From the NCBI GenBank assembly GCA_964481475.1, contig CAYZTG010000004.1, forward strand, positions 1 to 55,859: a DNA stretch of 55,859 nt, written 5' to 3'. Position 1 is the stretch's first letter; every line of letters begins with the position of its first letter. Positions 1 to 7,909 of the stretch are shown here, piece after piece. Below the pieces are notes generated by a model, which saw nothing but the letters and a program-made list of their open reading frames with translations, had not been told where the DNA came from and did no database searches. A program made the translations under genes and the position numbers. Source of the DNA: DUQU01 sp964481475. GTDB lineage: Bacteria; Bacillota_I; Bacilli_A; Acholeplasmatales; UBA5453.

Positions 1-1755
1 TATTAAAGTATGATGGTCACCCATTTCAACAATTTTGCCATCATCTATATAAATAATTAAGTCGCTATTTACGATTGTAGAGAGACGGTGAGCAACTACT
101 AAGCTAGTTTTATTAGTCAATATTTGATTAATTGCTTCTTGTATAAGTGCTTCTTTCTCACTATCTATACTGGAAGTAGCTTCGTCTAAGATTAAAATTT
201 CCGGGTTACCAATAATTGCCCTTGCGAAACTAATTAATTGCTTTTCTCCAATTGATAACTTCGCTCCCCCTTCACCAACTTCACTATAATAACCATTCTT
301 TGTTTTCATAATAAAATCGTGAGCACCCACTAATTTACTCGCTTTTATAACTTCTTCTTCGGTGGCATCTAATTTACCATAAATAATATTATCGTAAATA
401 GTTCCTGTAAACAAATGAGGCGTTTGCAAAACATAACCAATTTTACGATGAAGCCAATATATAGATCTTTCTTGATAATTAATACCATCTATTAATATTT
501 CACCTTCAACTGGTTCATAAAACCTTGAAAGCAAGTTAACGATTGTTGTTTTACCAGCTCCTGTTGGTCCAACTAAAGCTACTCTAGTCCCAGCCTTTAA
601 ATGGAGGTTAAAATTGTCTAAAATAACTTCTTTATCATTATAATAAAAAGTAACATTTTTAAAAGTAACTTCACCTTTTATTTCTTCCCAATTATCATAA
701 TTAGGGTTTAACATATTTCCATATTTTTCTAAAACTTCCGGAGCGTCTTTTATTGCTGGTTCTTCCTCAATTAGAGCAATAATTCTTTCTGCAGATGCTT
801 GAGCTTGTTGAAACTGAGCCAAGATTCTTGCTGATTGCATAATTGGATCAAAAAACTTAACTGTATAATCAACAAATAAGTAAAAAGTCCCAATTGATAA
901 CGTACCTACTGCAAGCCCTAAAACAATTTTTGATCCTTCAACAATAATAAAAGAAAGGACTACATAACTAATAAAAGCAATTATTGGTGTAAATAAGGCA
1001 CTCCAGATAACTGCCTTCAATGTTTTTGATTTTAAATCTCCAGTTAATTTTTCAAATTCATCTTTGTATTGTTGTTCGATTGCTAAACTTTTTGTTGTCT
1101 TAGCACCTAAAAATGATTCATTAAATGATTGTGTTACAAATGAGTTTACTTTTCTAGATTCACGGTAATGAATTAAAATCCTTCTTCTAAAAAAATAAGC
1201 TAATACCATCATTATTGGCACTGAAATAAAAATAATCAAAGCCAATTTAACGTTATAAATAAATAATATAACAAGAATTACTAACATTAAAACAAAACTC
1301 CACATTAAGTCAACTAAGCCCCAACTAATAATATTTGCCAATCGTCTTGAGTCACTTGTCATTCTTGCCATAATCCAACCTTGGGGTGTTTTATCAAAGT
1401 AACTAAAAGGTAACTGTTGGAGGTTTTTAAAAGCTTCCTTTCTTAAAAGATAATTTGTTTGAATTTCAATTTTTGAAGCTTGATTTAAAAATCCCCAAAC
1501 TGAAAAGCCCAATAAGAATGCACAACCTAAAAATAGACCAATAAAGATGGGGATAGTTTGAAAGTCTCCTGCAGTAAAATAGACGTCAATTGCGTAAGCA
1601 CCAAAAAGCGCAAAAGAAACATCTAAAAATCCCATTACTATAGCATAAAAGAACATTAAAATGACTGTTTTGCGATCACTAAAAACAACTTTAACTATTT
1701 TTTTCCAAGTATTTAGTTTTACTTTACTTTCAAAAACTTCTTCTTCGTAATGCAT
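1..1755 (-). CDS. ABC exporter subunit, fused permease-ATPase, 3' end cut by window edge
   Basis: 585 codons are visible from an ATG at 1755; the reading frame is open to base 1, so only some 10-30 C-terminal residues are missing. It has the usual half-transporter order: six-helix membrane domain, then a nucleotide-binding domain with Walker A GPTGAGKTT, signature LSIGEKQL, Walker B ILILDEATSS and H-loop VAHRLS. The Walker B carries the catalytic Glu, while the signature is non-canonical (LSIGE rather than LSGGQ). The start codon overlaps the stop of the upstream subunit (TAATG), so the two are almost certainly co-translated. Together they fit the BmrCD/LmrCD/TM287-288 class of heterodimeric multidrug or peptide exporters in the cytoplasmic membrane. 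The substrate cannot be told from sequence. Confidence 0.9.
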   Translation of the reverse strand, partial: MHYEEEVFESKVKLNTWKKIVKVVFSDRKTVILMFFYAIVMGFLDVSFALFGAYAIDVYFTAGDFQTIPIFIGLFLGCAFLLGFSVWGFLNQASKIEIQTNYLLRKEAFKNLQQLPFSYFDKTPQGWIMARMTSDSRRLANIISWGLVDLMWSFVLMLVILVILFIYNVKLALIIFISVPIMMVLAYFFRRRILIHYRESRKVNSFVTQSFNESFLGAKTTKSLAIEQQYKDEFEKLTGDLKSKTLKAVIWSALFTPIIAFISYVVLSFIIVEGSKIVLGLAVGTLSIGTFYLFVDYTVKFFDPIMQSARILAQFQQAQASAERIIALIEEEPAIKDAPEVLEKYGNMLNPNYDNWEEIKGEVTFKNVTFYYNDKEVILDNFNLHLKAGTRVALVGPTGAGKTTIVNLLSRFYEPVEGEILIDGINYQERSIYWLHRKIGYVLQTPHLFTGTIYDNIIYGKLDATEEEVIKASKLVGAHDFIMKTKNGYYSEVGEGGAKLSIGEKQLISFARAIIGNPEILILDEATSSIDSEKEALIQEAINQILTNKTSLVVAHRLSTIVNSDLIIYIDDGKIVEMGDHHTLI

Positions 1756-3569
1756 TACTCTTCCTCAATAAGTTTTAAAAACTCTTCCTCTAAAGATCCT
1801 TGTAAATCCCAAAGGGTTTTATAAAGACCTTCCTTATTTTTAAGTGTCTCATGTGTCCCAATCTCACTAACTGAGCCATGATCTAAAACAATTATTTTAT
1901 CTGCTTCCTTAGCTGTAGTTATTCTATGGGTAATAATTATTGATGTTGCTACTTTGCCTTTTTCTTTTAGAGCATTTCTAATTCCTAAATCTGTTTCTGT
2001 ATCAACAGCACTTAAAGAATCATCAAAAATTAAAATAGGCTTATCTTCAATTAATATTCTTGCAATTGCTACTCTTTGTTTTTGTCCACCAGACAAAGTT
2101 GTTCCTTTTTCACCAACTAATGTTTGATATCCTTTATCGAAACCACTGATTTCATCTGTTAAATAGGCAATACTAGCAGCGTGATAAACTTTATCTTGTT
2201 CAATTTTATTATTAGATATTGCAATATTATCATAAACCGTTTTGGAATATAAAAATGGTTCTTGTAAAACAACACCAATGTTTTTTCTTAAATAGTGTTT
2301 CTCAATATCTTTAATTGAAACACCAGAAAATAAAATTTCTCCACCATCAATTTCTAATAATCTTAAAATTAAATTAACAATCGTACTCTTACCAGAACCA
2401 GTCTTTCCAATAATAGCAACCGTTTCACCACATTTAACTTTAAAATTAACATTTTTAAGAAGATGCTGTTCGCTATCCTTAAATTTAAAAGAAACATCCT
2501 TAAACTCAATTTCCCCATTTATCGGAGGCGTTTGAGTGCCATTTATCATAAATTCACTCTCATGGTCTAAAACTTCATAAATACGATCAGAACTTACTAA
2601 AGCACGACCAAAGTCACCAATTAATCTTCCTAATCCTCTAATTGGCCAAATTAACATCCCAATTAAAAGTAACGCAGCAATAACTTGTTCAGAACTTATT
2701 AGATTATCTTTCACCATAAAAATAGCTACTATTAAGACCACACTGTATTGTAACATCGAAACAGTGTCATTAACCCCCCAATAAACAGCCATTACTTTAC
2801 TATGTTTTCGTGCGCTTTTAGAATATTTTGTATTAGCCTTTTCCATTTTATCAATTTCAAAAGCTTCATTATTAAAAGCCCTAACTACTTTCATTCCTTG
2901 TAAATTTTCTTGAATAATTGTAACCATGTTTGCTTCATCTTCTTCAATTGTAATAAATATTTTTGTAACAAATCTAAAATAAATAATCGAAGATATAGCT
3001 GAAATTGGGATCATTACAAGAGAAATTAACATGATTGTTTTATTTATATAAAATAATTGGAAGGCACCAAAAGAAATTGTTGCTAATAAACTAAAGAAAT
3101 CAGCAATTTTCTCACTTAAAAAAGAACTTGATGTTTCAATATCGGAAGTAACTCTTTGTATTAAATCGCCAACATCAACATTATTGTGATATGAATATTC
3201 TAAAGACTGAATATGTGAATATAAAGTGTTTCTCAGATCCATTTGAATATCTTCGTTAACTTTTCCTCTAAAAAACGATTCAAAAAACAACATAATAAAT
3301 CTCAATAGTTGGAAAATAGACAGCATAAAAGCTAATTTAATAACTGTTGCCATACCATCATTTGGCCATAAGAAATTCATAATAAAATTAGGGAAATTAA
3401 CTTTATAAATTTCTGTAGCTAGTGGTTCTTTTAAAAAGGCAAATAAATATTGAATATGGAGTGGTACATAAGAGTATGTAAATCTATTTATAACAGCAAA
3501 AACGATAATAAGTACAATTATCCAATAATGTGATTTTGCAATTTTAAAAAGATTTTTTAATCGTCTCAT
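1755..3569 (-). CDS. ABC exporter subunit with degenerate Walker B
   Basis: 604 residues: N-terminal six-helix exporter domain, then an ATPase domain with Walker A GKTGSGKS, canonical signature SGGQKQR and Walker B ILIFDDSLSAVD. The residue after the Walker B Asp is Asp, not the catalytic Glu. In heterodimeric exporters (TM287/288, BmrCD, LmrCD) one subunit has exactly this change, and its Walker site pairs with the non-canonical signature of the partner to form the inactive ATP site. The next gene downstream has Glu and LSIGEKQ, so the two sequences complement each other. It has its own promoter 5' of the start and a GAGAGGG ribosome site. The XRE regulator upstream is a likely controller (inference). 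Confidence 0.92.
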   Translation of the reverse strand: MRRLKNLFKIAKSHYWIIVLIIVFAVINRFTYSYVPLHIQYLFAFLKEPLATEIYKVNFPNFIMNFLWPNDGMATVIKLAFMLSIFQLLRFIMLFFESFFRGKVNEDIQMDLRNTLYSHIQSLEYSYHNNVDVGDLIQRVTSDIETSSSFLSEKIADFFSLLATISFGAFQLFYINKTIMLISLVMIPISAISSIIYFRFVTKIFITIEEDEANMVTIIQENLQGMKVVRAFNNEAFEIDKMEKANTKYSKSARKHSKVMAVYWGVNDTVSMLQYSVVLIVAIFMVKDNLISSEQVIAALLLIGMLIWPIRGLGRLIGDFGRALVSSDRIYEVLDHESEFMINGTQTPPINGEIEFKDVSFKFKDSEQHLLKNVNFKVKCGETVAIIGKTGSGKSTIVNLILRLLEIDGGEILFSGVSIKDIEKHYLRKNIGVVLQEPFLYSKTVYDNIAISNNKIEQDKVYHAASIAYLTDEISGFDKGYQTLVGEKGTTLSGGQKQRVAIARILIEDKPILIFDDSLSAVDTETDLGIRNALKEKGKVATSIIITHRITTAKEADKIIVLDHGSVSEIGTHETLKNKEGLYKTLWDLQGSLEEEFLKLIEEE

Positions 3570-3587
3570 TTATTTACCCTCTCATTT

Positions 3588-3616
3588 ATTGTAAACTAAA
3601 GGTCTAAAAGGGTCAA
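3588..3616 (-). promoter_or_regulatory. promoter of the ABC exporter pair
   Basis: On the minus strand a TTGACC -35 (3611-3616) and TACAAT -10 (3588-3593) are separated by exactly 17 bp. It lies between the XRE gene stop and the exporter start, so the exporter can be transcribed apart from its putative regulator. The predicted start point leaves a leader of only about a dozen bases. Confidence 0.6.
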
Positions 3617-3623
3617 TAAATAA

Positions 3624-4796
3624 TTATAAAATTATCTTTCTCTTTACAATTTCTTCATTAATTAAAGTAATTTCTTTATACTTAAATTGTTTTAAGAGTG
3701 TTTTCTTAATTTCATTAGCGAAGAATCTCATCCCATAGTAATGTTGGGTGATTGCTGTTGTTGAAAATATTTGTTCTTTTAAAAAGTAAAAATAATTATT
3801 TTTGTCATAATATTTTACCTGAAAATAAGCTTTTAAGGCCTGTTCAAAAATACTATCATTGAAATCAACTTTACTAATTAATTTCAATACTTCTTCTTTT
3901 TTGTCAATTTCATCATAATAGATTAATAAAGCTAAATCTACTATTTCCTTTTCATTATTAAAATTATCAAAATCTTTATGTAAAACCATTGCGATCCTTT
4001 TACTTCTTTGATAATCTCTATCCGCAATATTTTCAAATTCGTTTGGAGCCATAAAATAACTTAAAGCACTTATATAGTCATTTCTTACTTCTTTCATTTT
4101 TGAAAGTTTATTATGTAAAAATAAGTACTTTAAATAGTTGTCTTTTGCGTTATTAAACACACCATAATCTTCTTGCATTAATGCTATTTCAAATCTTAGT
4201 TGATAATACCAATGTGCAATATATGTATCTTCTAAATATCTGCTCTTTATTTCTTTTAGTATTAAAGCAGCATTAAGATAATCATCATCGTTTAAATGAT
4301 ATCTAACTAATGATAGTAAATAAATTATAAATTCTAAATTAGACATTTGATTCAAACTATACATTAATAAGCTTAATTCTTCAGTAGCTACTGAAAATCC
4401 CTTTTCACTAACAACTAAAGCAAACTTCATTAGTCTGGATTGAAAATCATTTCTCTCATTAATATATTTATTTAATTCTTCTTTATTGTTTTTTAATCCT
4501 AAAATATGACAAACAGTTTTTATGTACCAATCATCCATAATTAAACTTGACTCAATGATCTTTTCATTTATTTCTAACGTTTCTAAAACACCTTTAATCG
4601 TTTCTAGGTTTGGATTAATTACATTGTTTTCCACTTTAGAAATATATGAAACGGATATTCCAACAATGTTACTTAATGATTGTAATGTTTTATTTCTCTC
4701 CTTTCTTTTATACTTAATTGTAGAACCCAACTTACCTTCTGTTAACGAATCTTCTTTCATCTTTTTTCTAATTTTGTTTAATATTAAATTAGCCAT
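3624..4796 (-). CDS. XRE-family transcriptional regulator with long helical C-terminal domain
   Basis: 390 residues from the ATG at 4796, which sits 8 bases after AAGGAG; a GTG nine bases earlier overlaps that ribosome site and is unlikely. A helix-turn-helix of the Cro/CI type lies at about residues 27-80 (LQSLSNIVGISVSYISKVEN is the recognition region). The remaining ~300 residues are helical, without a recognised enzyme motif, and recall the TPR-like sensor domains of Rgg/MutR or other RRNPP peptide-responsive regulators; that assignment is by architecture only. The gene stands directly upstream of a heterodimeric exporter, as such regulators often do. An inverted repeat next to its -35 suggests autoregulation. 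Confidence 0.75.
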   Translation of the reverse strand: MANLILNKIRKKMKEDSLTEGKLGSTIKYKRKERNKTLQSLSNIVGISVSYISKVENNVINPNLETIKGVLETLEINEKIIESSLIMDDWYIKTVCHILGLKNNKEELNKYINERNDFQSRLMKFALVVSEKGFSVATEELSLLMYSLNQMSNLEFIIYLLSLVRYHLNDDDYLNAALILKEIKSRYLEDTYIAHWYYQLRFEIALMQEDYGVFNNAKDNYLKYLFLHNKLSKMKEVRNDYISALSYFMAPNEFENIADRDYQRSKRIAMVLHKDFDNFNNEKEIVDLALLIYYDEIDKKEEVLKLISKVDFNDSIFEQALKAYFQVKYYDKNNYFYFLKEQIFSTTAITQHYYGMRFFANEIKKTLLKQFKYKEITLINEEIVKRKIIL

Positions 4797-4839
4797 TATA
4801 ATCACTCCTTTAATCTATTTTTTATAATTAGAAAAAGGA

Positions 4840-4859
4840 TGTCAAATATCGTTTGATAT
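4840..4859 (-). promoter_or_regulatory. -35 element and adjacent inverted repeat upstream of XRE regulator
   Basis: Minus strand TTGACA (4840-4845) is followed 17 bp later by a weak AAAAAT -10. Directly upstream of the -35 is ATATC-GTTT-GATAT (4846-4859), with a second nested pair TCAAA/TTTGA (4842-4856). Such symmetry beside the -35 of a Cro/CI-type gene is a plausible operator; binding is inference. Confidence 0.45.
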
Positions 4860-4862
4860 AAA

Positions 4863-4900
4863 AAGATGAAATACATCAATTAAAATGTTTTTCATCTTAT
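4863..4900 (-). terminator. terminator downstream of nth
   Basis: On the minus strand a 9-bp stem AAGATGAAA / TTTCATCTT (4863-4898) is followed by TTTTTATAT. It closes the long operon ending with nth. Confidence 0.7.
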
Positions 4901-4920
4901 TTTTTTGTTTTTTTAAAAAT

Positions 4921-5556
4921 TTATTTACTAAAATTCTTCTTTTGAAAGATACATACATCAACTAAAGGACACTCATAACACTTTGGTTTTTTCGCTAAAC
5001 AATGATATCTTCCAAAAAAAATTAATTGATGATGAAGTTTAGTATATCTTTCTATAGGAAATAATTTATAAAGTTTTTGTTCAATTGTTAAAACGTCATC
5101 CGTATCTTTTGCTAAACCTAATCTTTTAGAGACTCTCATAACATGTGTATCAACTGCAATTAAAGGAACATTAAAAGCATTTGACAAAACAACGTTAGCT
5201 GTTTTTCTACCAACACCAGGAAGTTTTTCCAATTCCTTTCGGTCATTGGGAACTTCCCCATTAAGCTTTTCAGTAATTATTTTGGCTGTTTCAATAATGT
5301 TTTTAGCTTTTGTTTTATAAAGTCCAATCGAGTTTAAAAGTTCTTCCACATCTTCAACTTTAGCTAATGAAAGTTCCTTAGACGAAGGATACTTATTAAA
5401 TAAAGAAGGGGTTACTTTATTAACTCCAACATCAGTTGTTTGGGCAGATAATATTACCGCAACTAATAATTGAAAAGTACTACTATGGTCTAGTTCAACT
5501 GTCGCATTTGGAAACATCTCATCTAGTGTGTTTAAAATTAATTGAATTTTATCCAC
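4921..5556 (-). CDS. nth: endonuclease III
   Basis: 211 residues, full length for the family. This base-excision-repair glycosylase/AP lyase removes oxidised pyrimidines. Visible: helix-hairpin-helix LPGVGRKTA (112-120) with catalytic Lys118, catalytic Asp136 in AVDTHV, and the C-terminal [4Fe-4S] ligands Cys186, Cys193, Cys196 and Cys202 in C-x6-C-x2-C-x5-C spacing. It starts at GTG that overlaps the dnaD stop (TAGTG); no ATG exists before Met14, inside the conserved N-terminus, so GTG is favoured. DnaD-nth is a standard Firmicutes pair. Confidence 0.96.
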   Translation of the reverse strand: MDKIQLILNTLDEMFPNATVELDHSSTFQLLVAVILSAQTTDVGVNKVTPSLFNKYPSSKELSLAKVEDVEELLNSIGLYKTKAKNIIETAKIITEKLNGEVPNDRKELEKLPGVGRKTANVVLSNAFNVPLIAVDTHVMRVSKRLGLAKDTDDVLTIEQKLYKLFPIERYTKLHHQLIFFGRYHCLAKKPKCYECPLVDVCIFQKKNFSK

Positions 5557-6173
5557 TATTTGCCAACTAACTTTCTTAAAATTTCAGCTGTTTTTTCATC
5601 AATCGATGAGATGTTTTCTAAAGTGTCACTTCTAAGAACTCGGTCAACGTAATTAACCGTTTTACGTTTATGTTTATTTGTAATTTCAATGGCTTCAAAT
5701 ATTTTAGTTTTAGAAAAACCATCACTAAACCACCCTCTTACTATTTCTAAATTATTAGGAGTTAATGGTTTATTAAATACCTCTTCTAATTCATTTATTA
5801 CATATTCTTGGTCTGTAATTAATTTGGCTTGTTCTTGTTTATCGATTTCTTCGGTTAAAAGGGTTGTTATTTTCTCAAAAAAAGGTTTTAAACTAAATAT
5901 TTCTCCCATTTTACCATCGTTTTTTCTAACAAGTTCAATATTAATTATTTCCTTTTCAAACAAACTATTAATTAGTTCCCCTACATGGTTTAATTTATAA
6001 CCTGTAACTCTAGCAATTGAGTTTGTTGATAAATTAACTCTTTTTCTTTCTGCTAATATTAATAAATTAAGCATTATTAAATATTCATCAGCTGATAAAT
6101 TAAATACTTGATAATACTTATTTAACAGTTTTTGTGGTTCAAGTAAACCTTCTTCAAATAATTTTTCAAGCAT
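5556..6173 (-). CDS. dnaD: DnaD-like replication initiation protein
   Basis: 205 residues. An N-terminal winged-helix region (about 1-90) is followed by a DnaB/DnaD C-terminal domain (about 115-190; the segment around ISSIDEKT lies after it). In Firmicutes DnaD binds DNA and helps DnaA and the helicase loader assemble the replication fork. The ATG at 6173 follows AAGGAG at good distance. It is 4 bases downstream of rnc and overlaps nth by one base. The family is recognised by overall pattern and by the nth neighbour rather than by a catalytic motif. Confidence 0.88.
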   Translation of the reverse strand: MLEKLFEEGLLEPQKLLNKYYQVFNLSADEYLIMLNLLILAERKRVNLSTNSIARVTGYKLNHVGELINSLFEKEIINIELVRKNDGKMGEIFSLKPFFEKITTLLTEEIDKQEQAKLITDQEYVINELEEVFNKPLTPNNLEIVRGWFSDGFSKTKIFEAIEITNKHKRKTVNYVDRVLRSDTLENISSIDEKTAEILRKLVGK

Positions 6174-6177
6174 GTTG

Positions 6178-6834
6178 TTACTCCTTCACAAGTTTGTTTA
6201 AAGCTTCCTTTGCAGCCTCTTGCTCTGCATCCTTTTTTGTTTTAGACATTCCTCTACCCAAAACAATACTATCCATTCTAACGGAAACAGTGAATGTTTT
6301 GTTATGAGCAGGTCCTTCTTCTTTTTCTAAGTAATATGTAATGTTTCTTCTATCAACTTGAACTAATTCTTGAAGTGTTGATTTATAATCAGTAATCTTG
6401 ACTGCTTGAATATGAGGAATAATCAGTTTGTAAAACATTTCCTTAGTTTTATCAAAACCAAATTCTAAGTAAATCGCTCCAAATAGTGCTTCATAGGCAT
6501 CAGCTATAATTGCTGGATTGTTTGCTCCATCAAATTGTAATACTCCTTTACCGAGTAATAAGTATTTAGAAAGGTTGATTTCTTTAGCATAAATATCTAA
6601 AGCTTCTTCTCGTACTAATTCCGCTCTTTTCTTGGACATCTCGCCTTCAGTTTTTCCACCTTCATTATATAAGTACTCTCCCATGAGTAAACCAATTAAG
6701 GCATCACCTAAAAACTCTAACCGCTCATTATGTTCAGCATTATTTTCATTAGCATAACTTGTATGAGTCAAAGCTTGCGTTAATAGAGCTTTATTTTTGA
6801 AATTTAAACCAATCTTTTTTTCTAATCTATTCAT
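6178..6834 (-). CDS. rnc: ribonuclease III
   Basis: 218 residues from ATG at 6834; an upstream in-frame TTG (6858) would add a non-conserved tail and is rejected. The RNase III signature NERLEFLGDA gives metal-binding Glu40 and Asp44, with a second acidic pair in DAYEALFGAIYLE. A double-stranded RNA binding domain occupies about 150-218, ending DAEQEAAKEAL. It processes rRNA precursors and other duplex RNA in the cytoplasm. The start lies inside the end of plsX (8-base overlap), so translation is likely coupled. In Bacillus, fabD, fabG and acpP stand between plsX and rnc; here they are absent. Confidence 0.96.
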   Translation of the reverse strand: MNRLEKKIGLNFKNKALLTQALTHTSYANENNAEHNERLEFLGDALIGLLMGEYLYNEGGKTEGEMSKKRAELVREEALDIYAKEINLSKYLLLGKGVLQFDGANNPAIIADAYEALFGAIYLEFGFDKTKEMFYKLIIPHIQAVKITDYKSTLQELVQVDRRNITYYLEKEEGPAHNKTFTVSVRMDSIVLGRGMSKTKKDAEQEAAKEALNKLVKE

Positions 6835-7846
6835 TTTCTTCACTTGTCCCGATCGCAATTGTTTCTAAAACTTCTGAAACTTTACGAACGACATCTGCTT
6901 TCACTAAAGTATATGCCTGTCTAATTGCATTATAAATTGCCAAATCATTACTTGAACCGTGAGCCTTAATAACAGGTGCTTGGAGACCATAAATCATTGC
7001 TCCTCCAATCTCACTGGCATCTAATCTCTTCTTAAATCTTTCTAAGTTCTTTTTCATAAATAGGGCCCCTATTTTACCTAGAAAAGATGTTTTAATTTCC
7101 TCTTTTAAAATTATTCCCAGCGTTTTTGCGGTACCTTCAGTTGTCTTCAATACAATGTTTCCGGTAAAACCATCAGTAATCATTACATCACATTCACTAG
7201 TTAAAATATTATTTGCTTCAACATTACCATAAAAATTAATGTGTTCGCTATTTTTTAATAGTTCATAAGTTTCTAAATCTATTGGTCTGCCTTTTCCCTC
7301 TTCTTCGCCAATATTAACAAGTCCTACCAAGGGATTTTCTCTATTAAAGTAATATTTGGCAACAATTGACGCAAAAATAGCTAACTCTAAAATATGGTTA
7401 GGTCTTAACTCTACGTTAGCTCCGCAATCCAGTAAAATTCTTCCTTTTTTATCTAGCGAAGGGATTGTTGGCGCAATAGCAATTCTGCTCATTTTAGGAA
7501 GTTTCTTAATAATAAGATGTCCACCAATAATTAATGCTTGCGTAGGCCCAGATGATACTATTCCATCAGTTTCGCCGTTTTTTACACTTCTTAGGGCCAT
7601 TACCATTGAAGAGTCACGCATGTTTTTTATTGCACTAACAGGATTTTGCTCTCCCATGTCAATAACAGAATTAGCTTGTTTTAATTGAATTCTCTCTTTG
7701 GATGTTAAATATTTCTCCATTACTGAAATATCGCCATAAATATGTAGTTCTAAATCAGGAAACTTTTTAATAGCTTCTATAGCCCCTTTAATAACAACTT
7801 GAGGCCCAAAATCCCCACCCATTCCATCGATTGCAAGTTTAATCAT
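6827..7846 (-). CDS. plsX: phosphate acyltransferase PlsX
   Basis: 339 residues from ATG at 7846, which follows AAGGAG; the longer frame upstream is not conserved. PlsX turns acyl-ACP and phosphate into acyl-phosphate for PlsY, the first step of phospholipid synthesis. The N-terminus IKLAIDGMGGDFGP is the family signature, followed by conserved blocks such as GADGIVSSG-like NGETDGIVSSGPTQA and DGFTGNIVLKTTEG. It lies between recG and rnc as in Bacillus, but without fapR upstream or fabD-fabG-acpP downstream. Confidence 0.96.
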   Translation of the reverse strand: MIKLAIDGMGGDFGPQVVIKGAIEAIKKFPDLELHIYGDISVMEKYLTSKERIQLKQANSVIDMGEQNPVSAIKNMRDSSMVMALRSVKNGETDGIVSSGPTQALIIGGHLIIKKLPKMSRIAIAPTIPSLDKKGRILLDCGANVELRPNHILELAIFASIVAKYYFNRENPLVGLVNIGEEEGKGRPIDLETYELLKNSEHINFYGNVEANNILTSECDVMITDGFTGNIVLKTTEGTAKTLGIILKEEIKTSFLGKIGALFMKKNLERFKKRLDASEIGGAMIYGLQAPVIKAHGSSNDLAIYNAIRQAYTLVKADVVRKVSEVLETIAIGTSEENE

Positions 7847-7866
7847 AAAAATATCTCCTTTTAAAA

Positions 7867-7875
7867 AGTTTATCA
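7867..7875 (-). promoter_or_regulatory. possible -10 element before plsX
   Basis: Minus strand TGATAAACTTTT: a TGn extension and TAAACT at 7867-7872. The same 12 bases occur in the putative aroF promoter. No clear -35 is present, so this may be an internal promoter of the long operon. Confidence 0.3.
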
Positions 7876-7909
7876 CATATTAAATATTATATGTATATTA
7901 CCATAAATT

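Noticed and set aside
4522..4827. Open frame of 101 codons on the plus strand over the XRE gene
   Set aside because: It has no ribosome site and no recognisable product and lies antisense to a convincing gene. The same reasoning removes other antisense frames over rpoC, rpoB, fusA, plsX, typA and the lipoproteins.
6835..6858. Longer RNase III start at TTG
   Set aside because: The added residues are not conserved; ATG at 6834 begins the conserved domain and overlaps plsX in a normal coupling arrangement.
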